DNA from: Pseudolabrys sp.
GTDB lineage: Bacteria > Pseudomonadota > Alphaproteobacteria > Rhizobiales > Xanthobacteraceae
Length of the DNA stretch: 64,000 bases
Reading direction: 5' to 3'
NCBI GenBank assembly: GCA_017849615.1
Contig: JAFIGS010000034.1
Coordinates: 184,860-248,859, forward strand
Shown one piece after another: positions 18,666-26,643 of this stretch (the first letter of the stretch is position 1; every line of letters begins with the position of its first letter). Both the position numbers and the translations under genes were made by a program. The notes beneath the pieces were generated by a model. The model worked only from the letters and a program-made list of their open reading frames with translations, was not told the origin of the DNA and searched no databases.

Positions 18666-19646
18666 TCACTTGCACAGAAACCCCTGCCGCAACGGGTCGG
18701 AGTTTTCGAGCAGAATGGTGGAATGGGCGACGAGGTGCGCCATGCCTTCGATTTCAACGACGACTGCGGCGTCCGGCCGTTCGACGACACGGGCAATGAA
18801 AGGAACGCCCAGAATATTCTTGGCGATGTAGGAGCCGTCCGGTTTCAGCTGACCCTTGCGATCGAGCATGGCCACACGTGCGGCCGTTCCCGTGCCGCAT
18901 GGCGAGCGATCGAACTTGTTCGATTCGAGTACAAGGAAATGGGTCGCCTCGCCGGGCGCGTTGTCGGAGTAGAAGAGAACGCTGGGCGGCACGGCGCCGG
19001 AGAATCTTGGATCGCCCGCGATCGATTTCTTGATGGCAAGCTTGAGTTCGCTGCCGAGCGTCATCAGCCGCGACGCGTTTTCGGGCGTCAGCGACAGGCC
19101 GAGTTCGTCGGCATCGACCAGCGCGTACCACATGCCGCCGTAGACAATGTCGGTCGACACGGTGCCGAAAGGTTCTGACTGCACCTTCAGGCCTTCGATA
19201 CCGATGAAGCTCGGAACGTTTCTGATGCGGACGGCCGATAGCGCTCCGTCATGGCTCCAGACGAGGCCGACCGTCACGACGCCCGCCGGCGTCTCGAGTG
19301 TAAAGCTGTCACCCTGTTCGCGGGTGATCTGGCCGGTCGAGGCCAGGGTTTTGGCCAGGCCGATCGTGCCGTGGCCGCACATGTCGAGATAGACGTAGGA
19401 CGAAATGAAGAAAGCGCCGTAGTCGGCAACGGTCGAGGGCACCGGCACGAGACCGACCATGGCGGCATGGCCGCGCGGCTCGTGCAGCAGCAGGCCGCGC
19501 AGACTGTCGAAGCGGCGCCGGAAATCATCGCGCTTTTCGAGAACCGAGGCGCCTTCGAGCTTCGGAACGCCACTGAGAATGACGCGGGTCGGGTGTCCCG
19601 CCGTGTGGGTGTCGATGACCGAGAAGGAAGCATCAAGGCCGATCAT
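18666..19646 (-). CDS. Proline racemase family: 4-hydroxyproline 2-epimerase
   Basis: This 326-aa enzyme inverts C2 of proline or trans-4-hydroxy-L-proline with a two-cysteine mechanism. Both cysteines are present: Cys90 in MCGHGTIG and Cys250 in SPCGTGT. That makes it a racemase or epimerase and not a 3-hydroxyproline dehydratase, which replaces one with Thr. N-terminal VIDTHTAGHPTRV and LLLHEPRGHAAMVG are family hallmarks. It is the first gene of the catabolic operon, divergent from the binding-protein gene. Neighbouring oxidase and semialdehyde dehydrogenase genes favour hydroxyproline over proline as substrate. Confidence 0.88.
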   Translation of the reverse strand: MIGLDASFSVIDTHTAGHPTRVILSGVPKLEGASVLEKRDDFRRRFDSLRGLLLHEPRGHAAMVGLVPVPSTVADYGAFFISSYVYLDMCGHGTIGLAKTLASTGQITREQGDSFTLETPAGVVTVGLVWSHDGALSAVRIRNVPSFIGIEGLKVQSEPFGTVSTDIVYGGMWYALVDADELGLSLTPENASRLMTLGSELKLAIKKSIAGDPRFSGAVPPSVLFYSDNAPGEATHFLVLESNKFDRSPCGTGTAARVAMLDRKGQLKPDGSYIAKNILGVPFIARVVERPDAAVVVEIEGMAHLVAHSTILLENSDPLRQGFLCK

Positions 19647-19783
19647 GCGGCGGCCCCTCCGTTGTTGAAGTAGGGGCGTTCGCCGGGCTTGCCGCGAGGA
19701 TGTGCAGAAACCGCGAGATACAAGGGCGCGTCCGTGAGAGGCGTGACTTTATCCCGCCGCCGGGGCTGGCAGAATAATGAACT

Positions 19784-19799
19784 ATTGTAGCGCGACAAT
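19784..19799. promoter_or_regulatory. ATTGT-N6-ACAAT operator candidate in the epimerase/binding-protein divergent promoter
   Basis: ATTGT (19784-19788) and ACAAT (19795-19799) form a perfect palindrome with a six-base spacer. It lies 114 bases before the binding-protein ATG and 137 bases before the epimerase ATG. On the minus strand the left half reads TACAAT, a good -10 box for the epimerase operon, so a bound protein could block or re-orient that promoter. The same motif precedes mocR at 20818. The rest of the 267-base gap shows no gene. Confidence 0.6.
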
Positions 19800-19913
19800 T
19801 TGAAAGTGCTGTACTACACTGCGGCGATCTGTGTAGCATGTCAATGCCCGGGTAAGGGCGGCCTTGGCATCGTCGGTTCGCGATGCACTTCATTTTTGAC
19901 AGGGAAACCGAAC

Positions 19914-20747
19914 ATGAGACTGAAGGTTCTTGCCTTTCTGGCAGCGCTTGTTGTTGGCACCGTCAATCTGGCGTCGCTCGCTTCCGCCGCCGATCCGTCC
20001 ACGGTTATCAATGCGATCAAGCAGCGCGGCGCGCTGAATTATCCGGTGATGTCCGGCGAGGAGCCGGACTTCATCAAGGATCCGAAGACCGGCGACTGGA
20101 CCGGCATCTATCCCGATTGGGGCCGCCAGATTGCCGAACTGCTTGGCGTCAAGATCAACTTCGTCGAGACGACCTGGGGCAACCTTGCCGCCGATTTCCA
20201 GGCCGGCCGTCTTGATATGGCCTTCGGCGTCAACCCGAACCCGAAACGCGGTCTTGTCGTGGACTACGTCATGGAGCCGATCGTCGAGGGCGTGTGGACG
20301 ATCACGGCGCGCGATGGCTTCGAGCCGAAAACCTGGCGCGACCTGAACAAGCCGGAAGTTCGTATCGCGGCCCAGAGCGGCAGCACGATGCAGGTCATCG
20401 CCGAAACGATGGCGCCGAAGGCCCAGATCGTCCTGGTCAAGAATCGCGATCAGGCCGTTCTTGAAATGCAGTCCAAACGCATCGATGCGATCCTGCTGGC
20501 GGATCAGAACTCGGCGCAACTGCACAAGGCCGGCCTCGGCAAGGCGATTGTTCCGACGCCGGTTCTGCGCAATCCGATGATGACGGCGGTGCCGCGCAAG
20601 GAAGGCAATGAAGGCTTCATGAACCTGCTTGCGAACTGGTCCATGCAACAGCGGACCCTCGGCCTGTCCTGCGCGCACATTACGAAATACATGCAAGACC
20701 GCGGCATCGATCTCTCGGTCGTGCCGCAGTCGGGCAAGTACTGCTAG
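19914..20747 (+). CDS. Periplasmic amino-acid-binding protein (transporter family 3)
   Basis: This 277-aa solute-binding protein has a signal peptide at 1-26 (ending ASLASA). The mature part has SBP_bac_3 features: AIKQRGALNYPVM at its start, GIYPDWGRQIAELLGVKINFV, NLAADFQAGRLDMAFGVN, and a final LSCAHITKYMQDRG segment with two cysteines (in LSC and KYC) that could form a disulfide. ATG 19914 is preceded by AGGGAA. It is transcribed away from the importer's ATPase and permease genes and should serve that transporter. Confidence 0.88.
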   Translation: MRLKVLAFLAALVVGTVNLASLASAADPSTVINAIKQRGALNYPVMSGEEPDFIKDPKTGDWTGIYPDWGRQIAELLGVKINFVETTWGNLAADFQAGRLDMAFGVNPNPKRGLVVDYVMEPIVEGVWTITARDGFEPKTWRDLNKPEVRIAAQSGSTMQVIAETMAPKAQIVLVKNRDQAVLEMQSKRIDAILLADQNSAQLHKAGLGKAIVPTPVLRNPMMTAVPRKEGNEGFMNLLANWSMQQRTLGLSCAHITKYMQDRGIDLSVVPQSGKYC

Positions 20748-20764
20748 CTCGTGCCTCGCAGGCG

Positions 20765-20795
20765 CGGGGGAGGAGGGTGTGGATTTCCTCCCCCG
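20765..20795 (+). terminator. Terminator-like hairpin after the binding-protein gene
   Basis: CGGGGGAGGA (20765-20774) and TCCTCCCCCG (20786-20795) form a perfect 10-bp stem with an 11-base loop, 18 bases after the stop. No U-run follows, so it may pause or stabilise the message instead of terminating it alone. It separates the binding-protein gene from the mocR promoter. Confidence 0.6.
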
Positions 20796-20817
20796 TCGCT
20801 TGAAACCGCATCGGTTT

Positions 20818-20833
20818 ATTGTACTGTGACAAT
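20818..20833 (+). promoter_or_regulatory. ATTGT-N6-ACAAT operator candidate in front of mocR
   Basis: This is the same palindrome as at 19784-19799, centred about 90 bases before the mocR ATG. A TTGAAA at 20800-20805 followed 16 bases later by TACTGT gives a plausible promoter whose -10 box falls inside the palindrome. Autoregulation by the MocR protein would fit, but the binding protein is not shown by sequence alone. Confidence 0.55.
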
Positions 20834-20915
20834 CTCGCGTCTGGATTGCCGGGCGAGCTATTCGCCGTTACCGATTCTCCACGCCTATGCATCGTGGATT
20901 TGACCGCGGGGCTTT

Positions 20916-22388
20916 ATGAGTTCGCGTAAGACTTCTCCCATGCGGCGGGCGGCGGCATCCAGGACGGCTGAGAAAGCCGCCGCGGCGGATGTCGACGCTG
21001 CCGATTCCAGTTCGTCGCTGAGCTGGATCCCCAGCAATCTCAACCTGACTTTGCCGCCCTATCTCGCGCTGATCGCCGCGCTTGAGGAGGACGTGCGCAA
21101 CGGCGTGCTCCCGCACGGCACCCAACTGCCGCCGCATCGATCGCTGGCGCTCCACCTCGGCTTGAGCCTGTCCACCGTCTCCAAGGCTTATCGCGAGGCC
21201 AATGCCAGGGGCATCGTCACCGGCCGCGTCGGGCAGGGTACTTTCGTGGCCCGCCGCGGCGCCTCCGATATGGACGGCCGCGCCGGCCGCACCGCCAATT
21301 TCAGCGTCAACCTTGCTCCCGACGTTGGGCAGAAGGAAAAGCTGCGGCTGGCAATGGCTGAAATCATGCGCGCCGGCGATATTGATCGCTTGTTCGCATA
21401 CGACGCCGGGCAGGGCCTTCGCGAGCATTGTGCCGTTCTGGCCGAATGGATATCGACTCCGGGGTTTCAGCCGTCGCCCGATCTGCTGCTCGCCACGAAC
21501 GGCGCGCAGCACGGCCTCGATCTGGCGCTGAGCATTCTATGCAAGCCGAGCGACACGATCCTGGTCGAGCAACTGACCTATGTCGGCTTCAAGGCGCTGG
21601 CGAACCTGCACCGGCACGACCTCGCGTCCGTCGAGATGGACGAGGAAGGCATGATGCCCGACGCGCTGGACCGGAAGCTGCAGCAGAGCGGCGCGCGCGT
21701 CGTTTACGTCATGCCGACATTGCATACGCCCACCGGCAGAACGATGGGCGCCCAACGTCGGCGAAAAATCGCGGACGTCATTGTCAAGCATGATGCCATG
21801 CTGATCGAGGACGATGTCTATTCCTTCCTTGTCGATCCGAAGCCGGATCCGATCGCGGGCCTGATTCCGGATCGCACGATTTATCTTGCGAGTCTTTCCA
21901 AGGTTTTCGAACTCGGTTTCCGGGCGGGCATGGCCGTCGTTCCGGCCGCCCTTCTCGAGCGGGCGCGGCTCGCGATGCGGGCGAGCGCGTGGAGTGCGAC
22001 GCCGCTACTCTTCGAATTGAGCCGTAAGCTTATTCTCTCCGGAGAGCTCAAGGACATTGTCGTCTCCCTGCGCAAGGAGACGCGCCGGCGCGCCGACCTG
22101 TTTCGGACTTATTTTCCGGAGCAAACGCTGCCGCATGATGGTGAGCTGGCCGGCTATCACGTCTGGATGGATATTCCCGATAGTTGGACGGCCGACGAAT
22201 TGTTTTTCGTCGCACGCAACCAGGGGATTCTGTTGACGCCGCCCGGATCGGCCGCGGTCGATGGAAAGGGCGAACGCGGCGTGCGTGTATGTCTCGGCGC
22301 TTGCGCAACGCGTGACCTCGACGCCGGCCTGGGTGCGCTGCGTCAGATCCTGACCCAGCCTCCGCGTTCCGCTTTTTCGGTAGCATAG
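20916..22388 (+). CDS. MocR-type GntR/aminotransferase transcriptional regulator
   Basis: The 490-aa regulator starts with an Ala/Ser-rich tail (1-35). A GntR winged helix-turn-helix follows (about 45-115: ALEEDVRNGVLPHGTQLPPHR, LGLSLSTVSKAYREANARGIV, GQGTFV). Then comes a fold-type I aminotransferase domain (about 135-480) with the PLP lysine at 329 (SLSKVFELG). MocR proteins usually sense an amino acid or its imine with PLP and control a neighbouring catabolic operon. Here the obvious target is the hydroxyproline-like operon and its binding protein. ATG 20916 follows GCGGGGC; the palindrome 90 bases upstream suggests autoregulation. Confidence 0.88.
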   Translation: MSSRKTSPMRRAAASRTAEKAAAADVDAADSSSSLSWIPSNLNLTLPPYLALIAALEEDVRNGVLPHGTQLPPHRSLALHLGLSLSTVSKAYREANARGIVTGRVGQGTFVARRGASDMDGRAGRTANFSVNLAPDVGQKEKLRLAMAEIMRAGDIDRLFAYDAGQGLREHCAVLAEWISTPGFQPSPDLLLATNGAQHGLDLALSILCKPSDTILVEQLTYVGFKALANLHRHDLASVEMDEEGMMPDALDRKLQQSGARVVYVMPTLHTPTGRTMGAQRRRKIADVIVKHDAMLIEDDVYSFLVDPKPDPIAGLIPDRTIYLASLSKVFELGFRAGMAVVPAALLERARLAMRASAWSATPLLFELSRKLILSGELKDIVVSLRKETRRRADLFRTYFPEQTLPHDGELAGYHVWMDIPDSWTADELFFVARNQGILLTPPGSAAVDGKGERGVRVCLGACATRDLDAGLGALRQILTQPPRSAFSVA

Positions 22389-22680
22389 CTCGCCGCTTTG
22401 CTGCGGAAAACGGAGCGTTGACCAGGGTCTGCACCGCCGGCCTGTCTCGCGATCGGAGTATGAGCCTCGCGTGCGCCGCTTTCGGCGGCGCCCCGATCGC
22501 GCGGCATATGGCTCTCATGGACCTGCCGGAATTTCTGGTGAAGGATGGGTTCGGCGAAGGCTGGCCGTCGTCATGCGGCCGGCGGTGAGCGATTGGCGGG
22601 AGAGGCTGGTCGCCGGAGACGAGATCGGTCTCGCCATTGATGCCTTGGGTCGTGAATGAATCGTGCAAGGGGTGCACCGG
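22389..22680. other. Intergenic region, no supported gene
   Basis: These 292 bases lie between mocR and the D-threonine-aldolase-like gene. A 23-codon frame at about 22517 (MDLPEFLVKDG) looks like the start of a protein but stops quickly, and no homology can be claimed. Other short frames are arginine-rich shadows. No tRNA, hairpin terminator or known riboswitch was seen. Confidence 0.45.
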
Positions 22681-23823
22681 ATGATGTCAGTTCTGCCGCC
22701 CGCCGAGATTGGCGCGCCGTTCTCGGAGATCGACACGCCGGCGCTTGTGATCGACCTCGACGCCATGGAGCGCAACATGGCGTTGATGGCGGAGCGGGTG
22801 AAGGCGCTCGGCATCCGCATTCGCCCGCACGCCAAAACGCATAAGTCGGCGATCATCGCGGCCAAACAGGTGGCGCTCGGTGCCGTCGGTGTCTGCTGCC
22901 AGAAGGTGGCCGAGGCCGAGGCGCTCGCCGCCGGTGGTGTGCGCGACATTCTGATCAGCAACGAGGTGGTCGGCGCGCGCAAGCTGAGGCGGCTGGCCGC
23001 GCTGGGCCGCCAGATCCGCATCGGCGTCTGCGTCGATGAATTCGCCCAGATCGCGGCGCTCGCCGAGGCCGCGCGCGAGACCGGCGCGCGCATCGATGTC
23101 CTGGTCGAGATCGATGTCGGCGGCCGCCGCTGCGGCGTCGCGCCGGGGCCGGAGGCAACTCGGTTCGCGGCCGAGATCGCCCGGTATGACCATTTGCGGT
23201 TCGGCGGGCTGCAGGCCTATCACGGCAGCGCCCAGCACTTGCGCACGCCGGCGGAACGCCTGGCGGCGATCGAGGCCGCGCAGAGGGCGGTGACCGACAC
23301 GCTCGGACCGCTCGAGGCCGCGGGCTTCACCTGCGACACCATCGGCGGCGCCGGCACCGGCACGTTCCTGATCGAAGGCGCCTCCGGCGTCTGGAACGAG
23401 TTGCAGGCTGGCTCCTACATTTTCATGGATGCCGACTATGCGAAGAACGTTTCCGATGAAGGCGGCAATGCGCCGCGCTTCGAGCACGCGCTGTTCGTGC
23501 TGGCGACGGTGATGAGCGCGACCTCGGAGGCTCAGGTCGTCGTCGATGCCGGACACAAGGCCCTGTCGAATGACAGCGGCTTTCCTTCGGTGTGGTTGCG
23601 GCCGGGGCTCGCCTATCACCGGCCGTCCGACGAGCACGGCGTCATCACGGTTGCGGCGGACGCGGTGAAGCCCGCCTGGGGCGAGAAGCTGCTGCTGGTG
23701 CCCGGGCATTGCGATCCGACCGTCAATCTCTACGACTGGTACGTTGGCGTACGCGACTTCGGCACGCCGCGCGCCCGCGTCGAGACCGTGTGGCCGGTCG
23801 ATGCGCGCGGCGCGACCAGCTAG
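22681..23823 (+). CDS. D-threonine aldolase / 3-hydroxy-D-aspartate aldolase family (alanine racemase N-terminal fold)
   Basis: This 380-aa PLP enzyme cleaves beta-hydroxy-D-amino acids to glycine and an aldehyde in characterised relatives. The fold-type III barrel starts IDTPALVIDLDAMERNM. The PLP lysine is Lys52 in RPHAKTHK, and the C-terminal metal site PGHCDPTVNLYDW carries His343 and Asp345. ATG 22681 is preceded by AAGGGG; the frame could begin earlier at a GTG. It follows the MocR gene and precedes an importer, but gaps of 292 and 80 bases mean co-transcription is not certain. The substrate is unknown. Confidence 0.85.
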   Translation: MMSVLPPAEIGAPFSEIDTPALVIDLDAMERNMALMAERVKALGIRIRPHAKTHKSAIIAAKQVALGAVGVCCQKVAEAEALAAGGVRDILISNEVVGARKLRRLAALGRQIRIGVCVDEFAQIAALAEAARETGARIDVLVEIDVGGRRCGVAPGPEATRFAAEIARYDHLRFGGLQAYHGSAQHLRTPAERLAAIEAAQRAVTDTLGPLEAAGFTCDTIGGAGTGTFLIEGASGVWNELQAGSYIFMDADYAKNVSDEGGNAPRFEHALFVLATVMSATSEAQVVVDAGHKALSNDSGFPSVWLRPGLAYHRPSDEHGVITVAADAVKPAWGEKLLLVPGHCDPTVNLYDWYVGVRDFGTPRARVETVWPVDARGATS

Positions 23824-23903
23824 CGGCGCAATAAAAATTTGTAAAAAGTCGTAAGGTCTGCCAAGTTCGTCCTCAATAAAAGCGATGACATGAGGAGGAA
23901 CAA

Positions 23904-24923
23904 ATGATCAACCGCAGACACATATTGCAGGGCTCCGCGGCGCTCGCCCTTTATCCGGCCCTGGCTCGGGGAACGGCCAATGCTCAGGCCAAAACCGAAA
24001 TCACCATGAGCCGGCAGCCGGGCATTCTCTACATGCCGCTGCATGTCATCGAGAAACACAAGCTCCTGGAAAAGCATGCCGAGCGATTGGGCGTTGCCGG
24101 CGCGACGGTGAAGTGGGTGGCATTTTCCGGCGGCGGCCCGCAGCAGGATGCTCTTGTGTCCGGCAATGTCGACATCATCAATACCGGCACCGGCAACCTG
24201 CTGCTGCTCTGGGACAGAACCCGAGGCGGGGTGAAAGGCGTGGCCGCGACTTCGGCGCTGCCATTGAAATTCGTCACCCGCGACCCGCGCATCAAGTCGC
24301 TGAAGGATCTTGGCGAGGGCGACAAGGTCGCCGTCCCGACGGTCAAGGTCTCGACACAGGCCATTCTGTTGCAAATGGCCGCCGGCCAGATGTTCGGCGC
24401 CGACCAGTGGGCCAAGTTCGATCCGCTGACCGTCCAGATGGGGCACCCGGACGCCTTTATCGCCATGAAGAACGCCTCCCACGAGGTGAGGAATCACTTT
24501 GGCGCGCCGCCGTTCGATTTCTACGAACTCAAGCAGATCGAGGGCGCGCGGGAGATCGTCGATTCGGCCAAGATCATCGGAGGGCCGCTGACCCAGGGGC
24601 AGTTCATCACCACGACCAAGTTCGCCAACGGCAATCCGAAGATCATCGAGGCGCTTCGCGCCGCTGCCGAAGAGGCCAAATCGATCATCGAGAAGGACGT
24701 CAAAGCCGGCGTTGAGGCCTACAAGGAAGTCAACAACGACAAGACCGAGACGAACGTACTGATCGAACTGCTTGCCGGTCCGGGCATGTCGGAATGGAAT
24801 ATCTATCCGCAGGGCACGATGAAATTCGCCGCCCACCTGCACAAGGTCGGCTCGATCAAGACGATGCCGACGGCGTGGAAAGAGTATTACCTGCCGATCG
24901 CACATGACCTCGCCGGCAATTAA
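23904..24923 (+). CDS. ABC transporter substrate-binding protein, NitT/TauT type
   Basis: The 339-aa binding protein has an N-terminal twin-arginine-like export signal (NRRHIL, then a weakly hydrophobic stretch to about residue 28, GTANAQA). The mature body follows the NMT1/SsuA pattern: ITMSRQPGILYMPLHVIEKHKLLEKHA, AFSGGGPQQDALVSGNVDI and NTGTGNLLLLWD. Relatives bind sulfonates, taurine, nitrate or pyrimidine precursors, and the ligand cannot be read here. The ATG follows a strong GAGGAGGAA site. It overlaps the ATPase gene by 20 bases. Confidence 0.87.
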   Translation: MINRRHILQGSAALALYPALARGTANAQAKTEITMSRQPGILYMPLHVIEKHKLLEKHAERLGVAGATVKWVAFSGGGPQQDALVSGNVDIINTGTGNLLLLWDRTRGGVKGVAATSALPLKFVTRDPRIKSLKDLGEGDKVAVPTVKVSTQAILLQMAAGQMFGADQWAKFDPLTVQMGHPDAFIAMKNASHEVRNHFGAPPFDFYELKQIEGAREIVDSAKIIGGPLTQGQFITTTKFANGNPKIIEALRAAAEEAKSIIEKDVKAGVEAYKEVNNDKTETNVLIELLAGPGMSEWNIYPQGTMKFAAHLHKVGSIKTMPTAWKEYYLPIAHDLAGN

Positions 24924-25698
24924 CCGAACGGCGGGCGTGGAGCCCGGCGCCGGAGACGCGCTGCTCGAGGTCTCGTCCGTGACCCTGCGTTACAAGACGC
25001 AGAGCGCGGCCGTCACCGCAACGGAACGCGTCAGTTTCCGCGTCAACGCGTCCGATCGATTCGTGCTGCTCGGACCTTCGGGATGCGGCAAGTCCACCTT
25101 GCTCAAGGCGGTGGGCGGTTATCTGCAGCCGAGCGAAGGCTCGATCAGCATCAAGGGGAGGCAGGTCAAAGGCCCCGGTCCCGACCGCATGATGGTCTTC
25201 CAGGAGTTCGATCAACTCCTGCCATGGAAGACCGTTCTGCAGAACGTGATGTTTCCCTTGCTCAATGCGCGGCGGCTGCCGCACGCTGAGGCGGAAGCCA
25301 GGGCGCGCGTCTACGTCGAAAAGGTCGGACTGACGCGCGTTGTCGACAGCTTCCCGCACATGCTGTCGGGCGGCATGAAGCAGCGCGTCGCCATTGCCCG
25401 TTGCATGGCGATGGAGCCGGACATCCTGCTCATGGACGAGCCGTTCGCGGCGCTCGACGCGCTGACCCGGCGTACCTGCCAGGACGAACTGCTCCAGCTC
25501 TGGAATGAAACGCGCTTCACGGTGCTCTTCGTCACGCATTCGATCGCCGAGGCCATCAAGATAGGCAACCGGATTCTGCTGCTGTCGCCGCATCCCGGGC
25601 GGGTCAAGGCGGAGGTTGTCGACGTCGACACGACGTCGACAACCGACGGCAGCGCCGGCCGCCTCGAAAAAGAAATTCACGATCTTCTCTTCACCTGA
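24904..25698 (+). CDS. ABC transporter ATP-binding protein, NitT/TauT type
   Basis: This 264-aa ATPase of the SsuB/TauB group has Walker A GPSGCGKSTL, Q-loop VFQEFDQLLPWKTV, signature LSGGMKQRVAIARCM, Walker B ILLMDEPFAALD and switch VTHSIAEA. The QEFDQLLPWKTV segment is characteristic of this importer class. The gene starts inside the 3' end of the binding-protein gene and is followed 15 bases later by the permease, giving a compact three-gene operon. Confidence 0.9.
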   Translation: MTSPAINRTAGVEPGAGDALLEVSSVTLRYKTQSAAVTATERVSFRVNASDRFVLLGPSGCGKSTLLKAVGGYLQPSEGSISIKGRQVKGPGPDRMMVFQEFDQLLPWKTVLQNVMFPLLNARRLPHAEAEARARVYVEKVGLTRVVDSFPHMLSGGMKQRVAIARCMAMEPDILLMDEPFAALDALTRRTCQDELLQLWNETRFTVLFVTHSIAEAIKIGNRILLLSPHPGRVKAEVVDVDTTSTTDGSAGRLEKEIHDLLFT

Positions 25699-25713
25699 AC
25701 GAGGAAGACCAGC

Positions 25714-26568
25714 ATGTCCACCGCCCGCATCATCATGCGCGACGTCGGCGCGATTGCGACTCCGGAAGTCGAACGTAAACTCGCCTGGTACGAGCAGGCC
25801 TGGGAAAGCGGCTTCGTGCGCAAGTTGGCCATTCTCCTCGTTCTGGCATTGATATGGGAAGCATACGGCCGCTATCTCAACGATGCGCTGCTGTTTCCGA
25901 CTCTGACGGAGTCGTTCAAGGCTCTGGGAGATCGTATCGCCGATGGGGTCCTGCTGATGAGAGCCTGGGCTTCGATCAAGGTGCTGGTCATGGGTTATGC
26001 CATCGGCGTCGTCCTCGCCTTCACCTTGACGATTATCGCGATCAATACGCGGATCGGCTCGGATTTCCTCGAAACCATGACGGCGATGTTTTCGCCGCTG
26101 CCGGCCATCGCGCTGTTGCCGCTGGCGTTGATCTGGTTCGGGCTTGGCAATGGCAGCCTCGTCTTCATTCTCGTGCATTCGGTGCTGTGGCCGGTCGCGC
26201 TGAACACTCATTCCGGCTTTCGCGGCGTCTCGCAGACCTTGCGTATGGTGGGACGCAACTGCGATCTGCGCGGCCTGCGCTACGTCTTCAAGATACTGAT
26301 CCCGGCGGCGTTCCCGTCGATTCTGTCGGGCCTGAAGATCGGCTGGGCCTTCACGTGGCGTACGCTCATCGCGGCGGAGCTGGTGTTCGGTGTGTCGTCG
26401 GGGCAGGGCGGCCTCGGCTGGTTCATCTTCGAGAACCGCAACCTGCTCGACATTCCGAATGTTTTTGCCGGCCTCCTGACCGTCATCCTGATCGGTCTGG
26501 TCGTGGAGAACCTTGTATTTCGCACCCTCGAGAAGCGCACGGTGGTGCGCTGGGGCATGCAGAACTAG
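25714..26568 (+). CDS. ABC transporter permease, NitT/TauT type
   Basis: This 284-aa membrane protein has a cytoplasmic N-terminal tail of about 45 residues, then six predicted spans (KLAILLVLALIWEAYG, VLVMGYAIGVVLAFTLTI, SPLPAIALLPLALIWFGLG and others). The ATPase-contact region is TLRMVGRNCDLRGLRYVFKILIPAAFPSIL. A good GAGGAAG site precedes the ATG. It completes the importer begun at 23904. Confidence 0.9.
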   Translation: MSTARIIMRDVGAIATPEVERKLAWYEQAWESGFVRKLAILLVLALIWEAYGRYLNDALLFPTLTESFKALGDRIADGVLLMRAWASIKVLVMGYAIGVVLAFTLTIIAINTRIGSDFLETMTAMFSPLPAIALLPLALIWFGLGNGSLVFILVHSVLWPVALNTHSGFRGVSQTLRMVGRNCDLRGLRYVFKILIPAAFPSILSGLKIGWAFTWRTLIAAELVFGVSSGQGGLGWFIFENRNLLDIPNVFAGLLTVILIGLVVENLVFRTLEKRTVVRWGMQN

Positions 26569-26643
26569 TGCCGTCGAAGCAATGAAGCGAAGTTGATCGG
26601 GCCGCTTCTTGCGCGGCCGGTCAATCGGCGCTCTGATCGCGCC

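Noticed and set aside
22471-22659. 62-codon frame between mocR and the aldolase-like gene
   Set aside because: It is Arg-rich with no ribosome-binding site or recognisable pattern, and is more likely a chance frame.
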